Shown here one piece after another: positions 36,300 through 46,889 of a stretch of DNA of 64,000 bases. The notes under the pieces were generated by a model. The model had not been told where the DNA came from and made no database searches. It saw only the letters and a program-made list of their open reading frames with translations. This stretch comes from an uncultured Clostridia bacterium (GTDB lineage Bacteria; Bacillota; Clostridia; Christensenellales; Pumilibacteraceae), in contig CAKQPR010000006.1 in the NCBI GenBank assembly GCA_934270565.1, forward strand, positions 1 through 64,000, written 5' to 3'. The position numbers were made by a program, and so were the translations under genes. The number at the start of each line of letters is the position of its first letter. Positions within the stretch are counted from its first letter, which is position 1.

Positions 36300-36981
36300 T
36301 GTAAAATTTTTAAGCGCCAAAGTCCGCACCGGCAATGAGGTGAGTCGCCGCGGGCAAGTATTTGGGTTAGTCGTGTTCGCTCGGTTTCATTCCTATCGCA
36401 GGGGATTTCTCGACTAACGCTCGAAATGACAACGTGTACGTTTGGTTTTATTCGGTTAATTGCCATAATAACGTTACTTGCACCCTAAATACATTGTGCC
36501 CGCTTGGTTGGCGGCGGGGCGAGGGCGCCCCGCCCTACCGAGGCGAAAAACGACATTCCAAACAAATACTTGCCATCGGGAGCTCCCCGACGGGCGGACG
36601 AGGTACGCCCCTATCTTATAAGGCTTCCCCTTGGGGGGAAGCTCCGCCGTAGGCGGTGATGAGGGGTTGTCTTTTATGTTGCGTTTGTCATAGCCCGACC
36701 CCTCATTCGTCTTGCCTTCGCTATCGCTTCGGCAATCCACCTTCCTCCCCCAAGGGGAAGGCTTTAAAAAGTCACTTCTTAATGTCATTTCGACCGAAGC
36801 GTTAGCGAAGCGGAGAAATCCCCTGCGGAAGTCAGCCGATACCGTCACTACAATAATGTTTCCGACCTTATTTGGTCGGCGTAGCCGACGGTAGGGCGGT
36901 TCGCCCTCAGACCGCCCTACCGAAGCGAAATACGACATTCCAAACAAATAGTTGCCCAACGGCGGCTCGTCGTCGGGTGCA
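36300..36981. repeat. Intergenic repeat block
   Basis: No gene is seen. It holds a GGCGGGGCG-AGGG-CGCCCCGCC hairpin (about 36511-36534), a GGGCG...CGCCCC unit, an uninterrupted bipartite repeat, a 'gtcatttcgaccgaagcgttagcgaagcggagaaatc' unit and two GGGCGGT/ACCGCCC-type units near 36890-36920. Confidence 0.75.
36623..36762 (+). repeat. Bipartite repeat copy 4, uninterrupted
   Basis: Runs from GCTTCCCC to GGGGAAGGC, with GATGAGGGG facing CCCCTCATT inside. It shows the empty target for the three-hairpin element. Confidence 0.8.
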
Positions 36982-37023
36982 CGGCAAAACGCCCGTTCGT
37001 CGTTCGGAACGGGCGTTTTGCCG
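36982..37023 (-). terminator. Strong terminator of the carbohydrate operon
   Basis: CGGCAAAACGCCCGTT (36982-36997) and AACGGGCGTTTTGCCG (37008-37023) are perfect 16 bp arms around a ten-base loop. It starts 14 bases after the stop of the giant lipoprotein gene. Confidence 0.8.
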
Positions 37024-37036
37024 AATAAATCACTCC

Positions 37037-40000
37037 TTATTCCGTTGTTGTCGCGTGGTTACGGATATATCCCTCTATTGCCGCAGAATCGGTCGAGAAC
37101 GAGTAGTCCGTAAAGGTCGCCGAAGTCGTACCCGCAGTGGCAACGTTGCCGCTTTTCGTCCAGCAAAGAGCGAGTCCTACTTCAACGGTTCCGATTTCGG
37201 AAAGCGTATAGTCCGCATTGCTCGAGATTGTCACTGTTCCGCTGTAGGTGCATATCGGACTGTCGTTGACGTAAACCTTGATTTCGTTGTTCTTTCTTAC
37301 AACCGTATAGGTATAATAGTCTATGTTCCAAGTGCCGGGAACCGCTGTCGAAGTACTCCAACCCTGCCCGTCATAAGCGCAGATCGCGGAGCCTCCTCCG
37401 GATTTAATAAACGAAAGGAACTTTGTCGTGTCTCCGACTTTATACCTCATACCTATACCGATATGTCTGCCTTTGCCGTTGACGACCCTCGCCGAAATCA
37501 TAAAGTCACCCGTTGCCGAGCCCATAACGCCGAACGCTTTATCTCCGTTCGTATTATCCGAAACGGTATAGCCGTAGCTTGATTCGGCGGTCGTGTCGTG
37601 CATCGTGATTGTACGACCGCCCTTTTCGACCCAGCTGATCTTGGGACCGAACTTCGAAGAATCGAAGTTTTGCGTTACGGCTGTTTCACCGACCGCGACG
37701 GAAGAAATAAGCCCTTCTTTGCTGCCGCAATCAAAATACAGTTTGTACGTTCTGTTCTTATGAAGCGTTATCGTATATGCGCCGCTTTTGATCGTGCCCG
37801 TGAACGTCGCTCCGCTTTGATCGGTTGCCGTCACGGTACCGTCGGTTGCTCCCGATGAATCTGAACCGGACATATAGGTAACGCCGCCGATTGCATTGTC
37901 GATATCCTCGGAGTCTGTCGAGAAATTGTACTCGGAGAAGATAACCTCTCCCGCAGCGTTGCCGCGACGAAGCAGACCGACTTGCGTTTCGCCTATCGCA
38001 GATAAATCGTGCAAGTCGTATATCTTTCCGGAGAAAACGCCGATAATTTTGTCGTTTATGAAAGCGTACATTTTATCGTCTTTGCGCACGACGGTATATT
38101 TAAAATCGTTCGCGTTGCCGTTATCCCAACTTATCGGGGGTCGCGCAGCCGAATATTCGCCCTGCCATGAATAGAATACGACAAGCTTTCCGCTGCCCGC
38201 TTTGATAAGCATCAGATTCTTTTCGACTTCTTCACCTTTTTCGTTAGCTCCTCTGTACTGAAGCCCTATACCGACTTCTTTGCCCGCGCCGCCTCTGATC
38301 CGCGCGGAAAGAACGAAGTTTTTAGCCGTACCCATACGTCCGAGCGTATACGAGCCGCCGTCACCGAGCGGAGAAACGGAATACACGCCGTTGTCCGTGA
38401 GCGTCCACTCGCCCTTGCCGGCTCCCGCGCCGCCGCCGTATTTTTGCTGGGTTACTTTCCGATACGCCTTGTCGAGGTTTGCCTCGGTTACGTCTTTGGC
38501 TACTTCGGGGATAAGTCCTTCGTGCGTACCGCTTGCAAAGTACAGTTTGTATTTGCCGTCCTTATCGACCGCTACACTGTACGAGCCGTCTTTGACCGTG
38601 CCCGAGTAGGTCGCGCCGCTTGTAAGATCGGTTGCCGTTACGGTGCCGTCGGCTATCGCGCTCGTGCCGGTAATATACTTGACCTTATTTACTTCGGCTT
38701 GGATATCGGCAGCCGAAGTCGAGAACGAGTAATCGGAGAACGTAACCGTTCTGTCGGAGCCTTCTCCGCTGTCACCGAAAATTCCGAAGCCTATACGAAG
38801 TTTTCCGAGAGCAGCGGTATTGACGGTACTTTCAGATCCTTTGATGTTTCCTTCGAAAACCCGGATCAGTCTCGACTCGTTTTCGTCGCCGATAAACACA
38901 TACAGTTTACCGCTATACCGCACTACGGTGTAGTAGTAATCTTTCTTTTCGTCGGCGTTCTTCCATTTTATATAATTGTAACCGCTGTCGTCGGAATTCC
39001 AACCGAAGCCCCAACCTTTAAATTGAATACCGTCGTTGACTTTCATTACAAACAAGCTCGAATTGCCAAGTTTGTCGTAAGCCTGCAGATTTACGCCGAC
39101 GTGAGCCGCCTCGCCGCCGGTGATCCGCACACGCGTTACGAAATCGCCTTCGGCAACGCCGATCTGTCCGAACGTAAACTGCCATTCGTTAGTCGTTTGT
39201 TCTCTGACAACGTATTTACCGTTGTCGGTAAGTTCCCATTCTGCAGACCCGCCGCCGTATTGTCCTTTTACGGTAATTTTCTGATACGCCTTGTCGAGGT
39301 TTGCCACGGTTGCCGCGCCGCCGACGACTACGCTTTTAATTAAGCCCTCGTGCGTGTCGTTTGCGACGTAAAGCGAGTACGTGCCGTCCGGAAGCGCGAT
39401 CGAATAGTCGCCTCCCGCGCCCACCGCCGACTTATACTCGGTTGCCGAACCGGTAGCCGTGTCGGTAACTTTGATCGTCGCGCCCGAAAGGTCGGACGTT
39501 ACGTTGCCGCTTACGGCGTAAAGGTTGGTTACCTCGTACGAGAACGTTATCTTTGCGGTCGAGTTTACCTTGTAAGTATAAACGTACGAGTCGCCGTTTA
39601 TCGCGCCCGAAAGCGCGGTGCCGTTTGCGAATACTTTGATTATTTTGTTTTCCTGCGGCGTGACGGTTATAACGACCGAATCGCCCAGATACGCCTTGCC
39701 GTCGGTTACGCCCGTAACGGTGCGGATTCCGTCCGCGTCGTTCCATACGCCCGTATCCACGACGGCGGTAATCGCCGCGTCGATATCGGCCTGTTCGGTC
39801 GAGAACGAGTAATCGGAGAAGGTAACCTCTCCCGCAACGTTACCGCGACGAAGCAATCCCACCTCCGTTTCGCCTATCGCGGATAAATCGTGATTAGCGT
39901 TGATTTTACCGGTGAAAGTGCCGATAAGGGTACCGTTAATTAAAGCGTACATCGTGTTGTCTTTGCGAATCACGGTGTATGTGTAATCGTTCGCATTGCC

Positions 40001-43000
40001 GCTGCCCCAACTTATGGGATGTTTCGTCTCCGACCATCCGCCCTGCCAGGTATAGAACGCTACAAGCGTACCGCTGCCGACTTTGATAAGCATAAGGTTT
40101 TTGCCCGAATACTCCAAGCCGACGCCCACTTCCTTGCCGGAGCCTCCTTTAATCCGAGCGGAAAGAACGAAGTTCTTAGCCTTTCCCATAACTCCGAGAG
40201 TGTACGAATCGCCGTCGCCGAGCGGAGAGACGGAATATACGCCGTTATCGGTGAGCGTCCACTCGCCCTTGCCGGCTCCCGCGCCGCCGCCGTGTTTTTG
40301 TTGAGTAACTTTCTGATACGCCTTATCAAGGTTTACGTTCTCAATAGCCGTATCGCGTACGTCAACGCCGCTTATCATGCCCTCGGCTGTCTCGCCGACG
40401 AACTTGATATTGTACGTTCCCGACGGAAGCAAAATCGAATAGTTCGTGCCGCCCAACGCGTTGTTATACACGTTTTCCGTGCCGTCCGAAATAACCGAAA
40501 CGGTCGCGCCCGCAAGATCTTCGGGAATAGTCCCGCTTACCGCAAAAGCCGATTTGACGTCGTACGTAAAGTTTACGTCGTCCGCGCCCATGCGGTAGGT
40601 ATAAACCGCGCTGCCGTCGGCGTTTACTCTGCCGCCGAGTACTTTGCCGTCCGCAAGAACTCTGATGAACTTGCCGCTTGCGGGGGTTACGGCGAACTTA
40701 ACTTCCGCGCCGATATTCGCGCGTCCTGCGGTAATACCTTCGACTACTACGCTGCCGTCCGTTTCGTCGAGGGTTGCGACGTTCGCGAGGCGGGAAACGA
40801 TCGCGTCGATCGCGCTCTGATCCTCGGTGAACGTATAATCACGGAACACTACGCCGGTAAGTCCGCGGACCGCGAGTCCGACGCGCATTTCTCCCATAGT
40901 CGAAAAGTCGAGGTTGGACGTAATTTTTCCAGTATACGACTTCCAGAAAACGTCGTTTACGAACACCGAAACCGCATCGTCGTTACGCACTACGGTAAGG
41001 CGGAAGTTTTTGGGGTCGTAAGTCTTGCCGACTTTGCACGTTTCGTCGTCGGGTGCTGCCCAGCTTGCCGCCCAGCCGTACAGCGAAATTCCCATCTTGC
41101 CGCCGGCGGTTACGCGAACCATAACGTCGAAATCGTTGCGGCCGTTATACGATCCGTACAGCGAAACGCCGACTTCGGCGGGTTTTTCGGCGATAACGCG
41201 GGTAGAAATCGCGAAGTTTTTCGCTTTGCCGAAATTGCCTTCCACCCAGGCGTTGCCGTGGCTCATACCCGAAACCGTGTATTCCTTGTCGCCCGTCATC
41301 GTCCACACGCTGTTGCCCTCGCCGTGGCGAACCACGGTAGGAATACGCGTTTCGAGCGCGAAATCCGCGTTTTCGATCGGATCGGCACCTATTACGATTG
41401 CCGCTCCTCCGATCTTATCGAAGTCGTTTGCATAGCCCGCTCCGTTGACCCGAATTTTGTCGTAAGCACCTGCGGGGAGCGAAATTTCGTAAGTTCCGTC
41501 CTCGTTTACTCTGCCATCGAACGGAATGACGTTACCGTCCGCGCGGAACGCGTAAATCACCGAGTCGGACATATTAAGTCCGCTTTCGCCGACAACGGAA
41601 ATCGTTCCGCTTACTTTAACGCCCGCGTACTCTTCGAAACAAACGAGAATATTCGTATCTTCGGTTACGTTGCCGAGCGCATAGCGCACGGTCGTACCGA
41701 AAACTTCCGCTTTTTCCGCAAAATCGGCAACCGCTTCGCCGTTGATTTTTATTTCTTTTATAACGTTGCCTTCGCCGCACTCGACGGTGAGCGTCACTTC
41801 GCCGCCGTCTTTGACCGCGATTTTGTCAAGATAAACGTTGCCGTAGCCTTCCGCTTCCGCCGAAATTCTGCGGATCCCGTAACCCGCGATCGCAGCAGCC
41901 ATTCCCGCTTCGTCGCCGTCGTAAACCGCGTACGAAATGTCGGTGAACTCGGCGTTTACGTTAGCCGCCGTGAGGTTGAAAGCGCATTTGCCGCGGATCG
42001 CGTTGTCCGTTTCGGCAAGGATAATCTCGCCGTTCGCAAGTCCGTACAAATTCGCGCCCGACTTTATAAGCGTGAGTTTTACGCCGCCCGAAAGCGTACC
42101 GCCTTCGGGGAGACTTACCGACGGAAGAGTTTCGGTGCGGTTGTTTCTGCCGTCGTAATCGTCGCCGTAGAACGAGCGGAACGGAACTGAGTTAAGCCCC
42201 GCCGCGTTGCCTTCTTCAGCGGAAATATACGCCGCGAGAGTTTTTCTCTTGCCGCCCGCGATATCCACGGTGAGCCCCGCTCTGCCGTCACGTTTGCCGT
42301 AGTCTCTGCCCGTAACCTTCACGGTCGCTTCGACGACGTAATTGTCCGCGACTATATCCTTTATATAGGTTTTTGCGTAAGACCCCGCGTGAACGCCCGC
42401 CGAACCCGAAAGCGTAACTTTGCCGTCCGCTTCCGTTTTCTCAACGTCCGTATAAGTCCACACGCCCGCTTTTACGTGACCGTTTTTCGCGTCGCCGAGG
42501 ATCGCGCCGTCAGCGTCTTTATCCGAATATCCGTCGCTGCCGAACAGGTAAAACTGATTTGCCACATACGACAGATTCGGAAGAGGCGAAAGGTTGCGGT
42601 AATCGCCGCCGCCCTTAGGGATAGAGTACATCGGATACATCAGAAGGTCTGTGTTTTCCGGCTTTTCGGTAAGCCCCATCGCTCTCCACGGAATAAACAG
42701 TTCTGCCGTCATGCCGGTTGTCGCGCCGTTGAGTTCGCCGTTTACCTTTACGCCGTACTCCATAAGCCCTATGTTACAGGGCGTTCTGCCGTAAACTCTG
42801 CCCGCGTCCATATAGATTTCGCGGATAGCCTCGTTTACGTTTTCGCTCGCGAGCTCGTAATACAAATGTATCGTGCTGTTACGGGCGGGTGCGAGAAGCC
42901 CGTTGTAAACAAGCGCGGAATCGGTAACTTCGGTCAGGACGTACCAGCCTTTGTCGCCGACGTAAGTCGTCATTGACAAACGCTCCATATTACCGTCCGA

Positions 43001-43252
43001 GTCCTCGCTTAGCCGGTTTACGAACGTCTTTTGTTCCGCGTAAGCCGTCTCGTCGAGCTTTCCGTCGATCATTATACCGTCGTCCGTGCCGCTCGGCATG
43101 GTAGTAGCGTACTTCACGTCGTAACCGCCCGCCGCGGGATCGGGATCCGGTTTACCTTTGTCCGCGCATCCCGAGCACCCCGCCGAGCCGACCGCAATCG
43201 CCGCCGCCATCGCAATCAGCGCAAGCAATCGTAAAAGTTTTCCTTTTTTCAT
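37037..43252 (-). CDS. Giant surface lipoprotein with repeated beta-sandwich modules
   Basis: 2071 residues. The N-terminus has a lipoprotein signal with lipobox GSAGC (Cys26). Residues 44-240 resemble a CBM9/DOMON-like sugar-binding domain (MIDGKLDETAY). From about 640 on, five LamG/DUF1080-like modules (about 640-812, 980-1152, 1330-1512, 1600-1780, 1870-2054) alternate with short SpaA/carboxypeptidase-regulatory-like linkers containing VNLDKAYQKVT. A further related module lies at 264-440. Each module ends in a form of SDYSFST. The modules at 980-1152 and 1600-1780 are close copies at DNA level too (37885-38464 and 39775-40318). It likely binds glycan at the cell surface for the co-transcribed GH43 enzyme and ABC importer. 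No catalytic site is recognised. Confidence 0.8.
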   Translation of the reverse strand: MKKGKLLRLLALIAMAAAIAVGSAGCSGCADKGKPDPDPAAGGYDVKYATTMPSGTDDGIMIDGKLDETAYAEQKTFVNRLSEDSDGNMERLSMTTYVGDKGWYVLTEVTDSALVYNGLLAPARNSTIHLYYELASENVNEAIREIYMDAGRVYGRTPCNIGLMEYGVKVNGELNGATTGMTAELFIPWRAMGLTEKPENTDLLMYPMYSIPKGGGDYRNLSPLPNLSYVANQFYLFGSDGYSDKDADGAILGDAKNGHVKAGVWTYTDVEKTEADGKVTLSGSAGVHAGSYAKTYIKDIVADNYVVEATVKVTGRDYGKRDGRAGLTVDIAGGKRKTLAAYISAEEGNAAGLNSVPFRSFYGDDYDGRNNRTETLPSVSLPEGGTLSGGVKLTLIKSGANLYGLANGEIILAETDNAIRGKCAFNLTAANVNAEFTDISYAVYDGDEAGMAAAIAGYGIRRISAEAEGYGNVYLDKIAVKDGGEVTLTVECGEGNVIKEIKINGEAVADFAEKAEVFGTTVRYALGNVTEDTNILVCFEEYAGVKVSGTISVVGESGLNMSDSVIYAFRADGNVIPFDGRVNEDGTYEISLPAGAYDKIRVNGAGYANDFDKIGGAAIVIGADPIENADFALETRIPTVVRHGEGNSVWTMTGDKEYTVSGMSHGNAWVEGNFGKAKNFAISTRVIAEKPAEVGVSLYGSYNGRNDFDVMVRVTAGGKMGISLYGWAASWAAPDDETCKVGKTYDPKNFRLTVVRNDDAVSVFVNDVFWKSYTGKITSNLDFSTMGEMRVGLAVRGLTGVVFRDYTFTEDQSAIDAIVSRLANVATLDETDGSVVVEGITAGRANIGAEVKFAVTPASGKFIRVLADGKVLGGRVNADGSAVYTYRMGADDVNFTYDVKSAFAVSGTIPEDLAGATVSVISDGTENVYNNALGGTNYSILLPSGTYNIKFVGETAEGMISGVDVRDTAIENVNLDKAYQKVTQQKHGGGAGAGKGEWTLTDNGVYSVSPLGDGDSYTLGVMGKAKNFVLSARIKGGSGKEVGVGLEYSGKNLMLIKVGSGTLVAFYTWQGGWSETKHPISWGSGNANDYTYTVIRKDNTMYALINGTLIGTFTGKINANHDLSAIGETEVGLLRRGNVAGEVTFSDYSFSTEQADIDAAITAVVDTGVWNDADGIRTVTGVTDGKAYLGDSVVITVTPQENKIIKVFANGTALSGAINGDSYVYTYKVNSTAKITFSYEVTNLYAVSGNVTSDLSGATIKVTDTATGSATEYKSAVGAGGDYSIALPDGTYSLYVANDTHEGLIKSVVVGGAATVANLDKAYQKITVKGQYGGGSAEWELTDNGKYVVREQTTNEWQFTFGQIGVAEGDFVTRVRITGGEAAHVGVNLQAYDKLGNSSLFVMKVNDGIQFKGWGFGWNSDDSGYNYIKWKNADEKKDYYYTVVRYSGKLYVFIGDENESRLIRVFEGNIKGSESTVNTAALGKLRIGFGIFGDSGEGSDRTVTFSDYSFSTSAADIQAEVNKVKYITGTSAIADGTVTATDLTSGATYSGTVKDGSYSVAVDKDGKYKLYFASGTHEGLIPEVAKDVTEANLDKAYRKVTQQKYGGGAGAGKGEWTLTDNGVYSVSPLGDGGSYTLGRMGTAKNFVLSARIRGGAGKEVGIGLQYRGANEKGEEVEKNLMLIKAGSGKLVVFYSWQGEYSAARPPISWDNGNANDFKYTVVRKDDKMYAFINDKIIGVFSGKIYDLHDLSAIGETQVGLLRRGNAAGEVIFSEYNFSTDSEDIDNAIGGVTYMSGSDSSGATDGTVTATDQSGATFTGTIKSGAYTITLHKNRTYKLYFDCGSKEGLISSVAVGETAVTQNFDSSKFGPKISWVEKGGRTITMHDTTAESSYGYTVSDNTNGDKAFGVMGSATGDFMISARVVNGKGRHIGIGMRYKVGDTTKFLSFIKSGGGSAICAYDGQGWSTSTAVPGTWNIDYYTYTVVRKNNEIKVYVNDSPICTYSGTVTISSNADYTLSEIGTVEVGLALCWTKSGNVATAGTTSATFTDYSFSTDSAAIEGYIRNHATTTE

Positions 43253-43270
43253 CGTATAAACCCCCTTTCT

Positions 43271-45052
43271 TTATTTACCGAGAACAACTATTTCGGCGAT
43301 TCCGACGCTTGCGTTAGCCGCGCCGAATTTGTCCTCGTTGACGTATTTTTGCGATACCGTTATAGTGATTTCGCTTACTTCGATTTCGTTAAAGTCCGCG
43401 ATCGCCGCCGAACCTTGAATAAGCGTTTCTGCGTTTTCGTCCGCGTTTTCCGCGGGGAAAAGCAGGTCGGTTATGGTGCCGTAATCGTAGAGTTTGCCGT
43501 TCGCTTCCTTCTTTTCGGCGAATTTGAAGTCTATGCGGTCGATTTTCTTGAACGCGTATCCGAAAGACGTGCTGTTGTAGATCATAATTCCGCTTACGCG
43601 CACGGGCGAGGCGAATTTAAGCGTAATTTCCGCCGTACCCGACGAGCGGTATTCGCGGTCTTTGAGCGAGCCCGAAACGGACAAAAGCCCGTCGGTGAGG
43701 TATTCTTTGTTTTCACCGCCGTTTACCTCCACGGTAGCGGAAAGCGCGAGGTTCTTATACCCCGAAATCGATTCGGGAAGGTACTGCGGCGAATACGTCG
43801 GACCGTTGCAGGCGAGAAGCTGCTGTCCGTCGATTTCGGTAAGGACGATACGATCGGTGCCGAGTATTCTCATCTGCGCGTCCGAGAATTTGTCGGGGTT
43901 TCCGTGATAAGCGTACACCGAGAAGATTTCGTCGCCCGCTTTGACCATCGAGTGGTGTCCCGTTCCGGACATATAACCGATGCCCGCCGCAGCGGATGAA
44001 ATAAGCGGGTTGCCTTTGCCGATCTCGGGTTTGACGTAAGGGCCGAGCGGACTGTCGGACACCGCCTGCATTACGTTATAGCCTTTGTCGCCGTAACCGT
44101 TCGTCGAGAACGTAAGATAGTACTTCCCGCCCGCTTTGAAAATGAAGTTACCCTCGTTGAGCGTGCTTTCGTCGATATTTCCCTCGCCGACCGGAACGAT
44201 CGAGTCGGTAAGAACGCCCGCCTCGAAATCTACTACGCGGCGTTTGCCGGTTACGGTAAGACAGGTGAGCGTGCTCCAGTCGGGCGTTACGGGGTCGAGG
44301 AGTTTAACGCCCCAGATACCGCGGTTTCTGCCGCTCGTATCCTCGTGCTTTGCGAACGTAAGATACAGCGAGCCGTCGTCGTCCCTGAAAACCGATGCGT
44401 CGATAGCCGCAAACGGTTTGCTTAATCCGAAATGCGCCGCTACGTCAAAGCGGGGATTGTTCGTTATCTCCTCGCCGTTATAGTCCGTACCGCTGCGAAC
44501 GAGCGTAAACGGACCTACGGGCGTATCGGACGACGCCACCGCAATCATAAGATTGCTGTAATTCGCGGCTAACGAACCGTTGCGATCACCGCTACCGCGC
44601 TGCGCCGAGTAGTAAAGATAATATTTTTGAGTCGCTTCGTCGTAAATACATTCGGGCGCCCAGAAATTCGCTTTCGTCCAGTCGTCGGGCGCGGATTCGA
44701 GCGCATGTCCGTTGGCTACCGCTCCCGCGTTTTCCCAGTTGCAAAGGTCTTTCGAGCGGAAACAGCCCGCGCTGTAAACGGTATTTCCGTACCATTTCTC
44801 GCTGCTCGTATAAACGTAGAAGTATCCGCCGTATTCGGGGTCCTGCTCTTCGCTGACCCACATAACGCCCGGGTCGGCGCCGTTTACGATCGCGGTATTT
44901 TGATAATACATCTTGTCGTAGACTTTGCCCGCGGCGTTTAAGCCCGTTCCGTATTCGAGCGAAACGTACGTTGCCGTTTCTCCGCCGCACCCGAAGCACG
45001 AAATTGCCGCGATGACGGCGAGAAACACGCTTAAAATCCCTTTCTTTTTCAA
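43271..45052 (-). CDS. GH43-family glycosidase lipoprotein
   Basis: A TTG start at 45052 is chosen because AAGGAGG lies eight bases upstream; an in-frame ATG further up overlaps the preceding gene. The 593-residue product has a lipobox (SCFGC, Cys22). The five-bladed propeller shows the GH43 catalytic set: Asp in NGADPGV, Asp in AIDASVF, and Glu in NEGNFI. The C-terminal ~150 residues look like a discoidin/F5-8-type carbohydrate-binding sandwich. Family members are arabinofuranosidases, xylosidases or related; the substrate cannot be fixed from sequence alone. It follows the binding-protein gene in the operon. Confidence 0.87.
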   Translation of the reverse strand: MKKKGILSVFLAVIAAISCFGCGGETATYVSLEYGTGLNAAGKVYDKMYYQNTAIVNGADPGVMWVSEEQDPEYGGYFYVYTSSEKWYGNTVYSAGCFRSKDLCNWENAGAVANGHALESAPDDWTKANFWAPECIYDEATQKYYLYYSAQRGSGDRNGSLAANYSNLMIAVASSDTPVGPFTLVRSGTDYNGEEITNNPRFDVAAHFGLSKPFAAIDASVFRDDDGSLYLTFAKHEDTSGRNRGIWGVKLLDPVTPDWSTLTCLTVTGKRRVVDFEAGVLTDSIVPVGEGNIDESTLNEGNFIFKAGGKYYLTFSTNGYGDKGYNVMQAVSDSPLGPYVKPEIGKGNPLISSAAAGIGYMSGTGHHSMVKAGDEIFSVYAYHGNPDKFSDAQMRILGTDRIVLTEIDGQQLLACNGPTYSPQYLPESISGYKNLALSATVEVNGGENKEYLTDGLLSVSGSLKDREYRSSGTAEITLKFASPVRVSGIMIYNSTSFGYAFKKIDRIDFKFAEKKEANGKLYDYGTITDLLFPAENADENAETLIQGSAAIADFNEIEVSEITITVSQKYVNEDKFGAANASVGIAEIVVLGK

Positions 45053-45080
45053 TCTTTTATCCTCCTTATGACTTATTTGC

Positions 45081-46871
45081 TTATTTTTTATATCCCGCAA
45101 GTTGCGTGTTGGTCGAATCGACGTAACTTACAAACCAGTTCTGAAGCGTCTGACTTCCGTTACGCACTTCGTTGTTGAGCGGATTCGCCCAGCCGTCGAT
45201 CCACAGTCTGTCGGTAAGGTACGCCCAGTCGCCCTTTTTCGAGTTGCGGCTGCTGCCGAGGAATACCGACGTGTTCTTTGCGCGGCTCGTCGCGGCAAGC
45301 ACTTCCGTTTCGTAAGCGGAGTTTACCGTGCCGAATCCGTCGGTCGCAAGAATCTTTTGTCCTTCGGTTACGAGCCAGTTCACGAAAATCTCGGACTGCT
45401 CTTTGACGTCGGTGTTTTTGCGGATTCCCACGCTGAGAAGGTGCGAGTGATTGATCTGCTTGCCGCGCACTTTGACCGCGTCGCTGCTGCCGTTGCTCGG
45501 GTCGTCGTACTCTTTGTAGGCGGGTACGGGCGCGATCGTCCATTCCTGATTCGACTGGCGCATAAGTTCGGCAACCTGGTCGAGGTTGGAAACGCGCTCG
45601 ATAGTCATGGCGAGTTTGCCCGAAATGAAATATCCGGTCGTGCTTTTGTTGGCTTTGACTTCGGTCGGGAACGGCGAAATTCGGGTTCCCGAATACGCTT
45701 TATCGTTGGACGCGAGTTTCGCAAACCTCGTAAAAGCCGTTTTCATGGACGGAAGTTCGGCGAGAACGCCGTCTTTTACCGCCTGTTTCACTTCGTCCGA
45801 CGCGGAAACGGTTACGCCGCCGATCGTAAATCTGCCGTCGCTTTCCGCCGTCACCTTCTCGCCCTCGCCTATCGCGATTTTGTCGATAAATTCGAGCGTA
45901 TCTCCGACTGCGTATGTCTTACCCGTTTTCGGACCGGTGAAAGTACCGCTCGTTACGATATAGTTAGCCGTCGAATCGGGAAGCGAGAACTTATAGTCGA
46001 GGTCGCCCGTTACGTCCACGATACAATCGCCGCCCACGCTCCAGCCGTAACTGAACCACCATTCGGTGTAAAATCCGTAATCGGTGGGCGAATTCGTGTT
46101 CGTTATCGTGCACATTATTCTGCCGAGATCCTCGGTTTCGTCCCAGTTCATCGCGATACGATCGTTAAAGATCATAAGTTCGTTCGCGCCCGGCTTCGAC
46201 CAGCCTTTTTCGGCATAAGGGTTTTTGCGCTGAAAGCCCTTGCGAAGCACCGTTCCCGTGATCCCGAGGTCGGCTTTCGTCTTGCCGTTTCTGTCCGCGC
46301 CGCCCGCGTTGAACGCCGCGATCGCCTCGGCCGTGTCGTCAACCGAAATATACTTGATATTAGCTTCTTTGAGCTTGGTTACGTTCACGTACGTCACGAC
46401 CGAATTGTTGTAAAACGGCAATGCGTAACGCTTCGCGCCGTCGTCCGTAAGCCCTGTGGACGGATTGTAGATAAGCCGGTCGGCAACGCTCGTATAAAGT
46501 TTGCCCGCGTTCGCCGTAGCCGTTTCGCCGAGCGGCTCGAGCTTGTCGGTGAGCGGACGATACCACTCGTCCTCGAGCGTTACCACGTCCGAGCCGTCGC
46601 GCGACATGAGGTTTGTGGACAGGAAGCTGTCGAAACCGCTGCTGCTTTTCGGATTAGTCTTGACGTAAATCTTGTTCGTCTTAGCCGTCTCCGATTCGTT
46701 GAACGCCTTTACGACCTTGCTGATCTCGCCGATCATCACGTCGCCGTCCACGCCGTAAGAGAACGTTACGCGCGTAAACCCTTCGGGCGTTTCGTCGCCG
46801 CAAGCCGCTACCGTGCCTATACACGCCACGGCAAGCACTGTTGCCAGAATTTTTTTGAATACGTTTTTCAT
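45081..46871 (-). CDS. ABC importer sugar-binding lipoprotein
   Basis: A 596-residue family-1 extracellular solute-binding protein with lipobox VAAC (Cys24) after an ordinary signal sequence. Features include the early NPKSSSGFDSFL, ALPFYNNSVVTYVN and the ISGKLAMTIE block near the last third, typical of oligosaccharide-binding proteins. It is larger than the usual 420-450 residues, with an insertion around 290-360. AGGAGG precedes the ATG. It works with the two permeases upstream. Confidence 0.9.
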   Translation of the reverse strand: MKNVFKKILATVLAVACIGTVAACGDETPEGFTRVTFSYGVDGDVMIGEISKVVKAFNESETAKTNKIYVKTNPKSSSGFDSFLSTNLMSRDGSDVVTLEDEWYRPLTDKLEPLGETATANAGKLYTSVADRLIYNPSTGLTDDGAKRYALPFYNNSVVTYVNVTKLKEANIKYISVDDTAEAIAAFNAGGADRNGKTKADLGITGTVLRKGFQRKNPYAEKGWSKPGANELMIFNDRIAMNWDETEDLGRIMCTITNTNSPTDYGFYTEWWFSYGWSVGGDCIVDVTGDLDYKFSLPDSTANYIVTSGTFTGPKTGKTYAVGDTLEFIDKIAIGEGEKVTAESDGRFTIGGVTVSASDEVKQAVKDGVLAELPSMKTAFTRFAKLASNDKAYSGTRISPFPTEVKANKSTTGYFISGKLAMTIERVSNLDQVAELMRQSNQEWTIAPVPAYKEYDDPSNGSSDAVKVRGKQINHSHLLSVGIRKNTDVKEQSEIFVNWLVTEGQKILATDGFGTVNSAYETEVLAATSRAKNTSVFLGSSRNSKKGDWAYLTDRLWIDGWANPLNNEVRNGSQTLQNWFVSYVDSTNTQLAGYKK

Positions 46872-46889
46872 TTTATATCCTCCGGTTTT

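Noticed and set aside
40019..42190. 723-codon frame antisense to the giant lipoprotein
   Set aside because: Shadow of a repeat-rich gene with signal peptide and lipobox on the minus strand.
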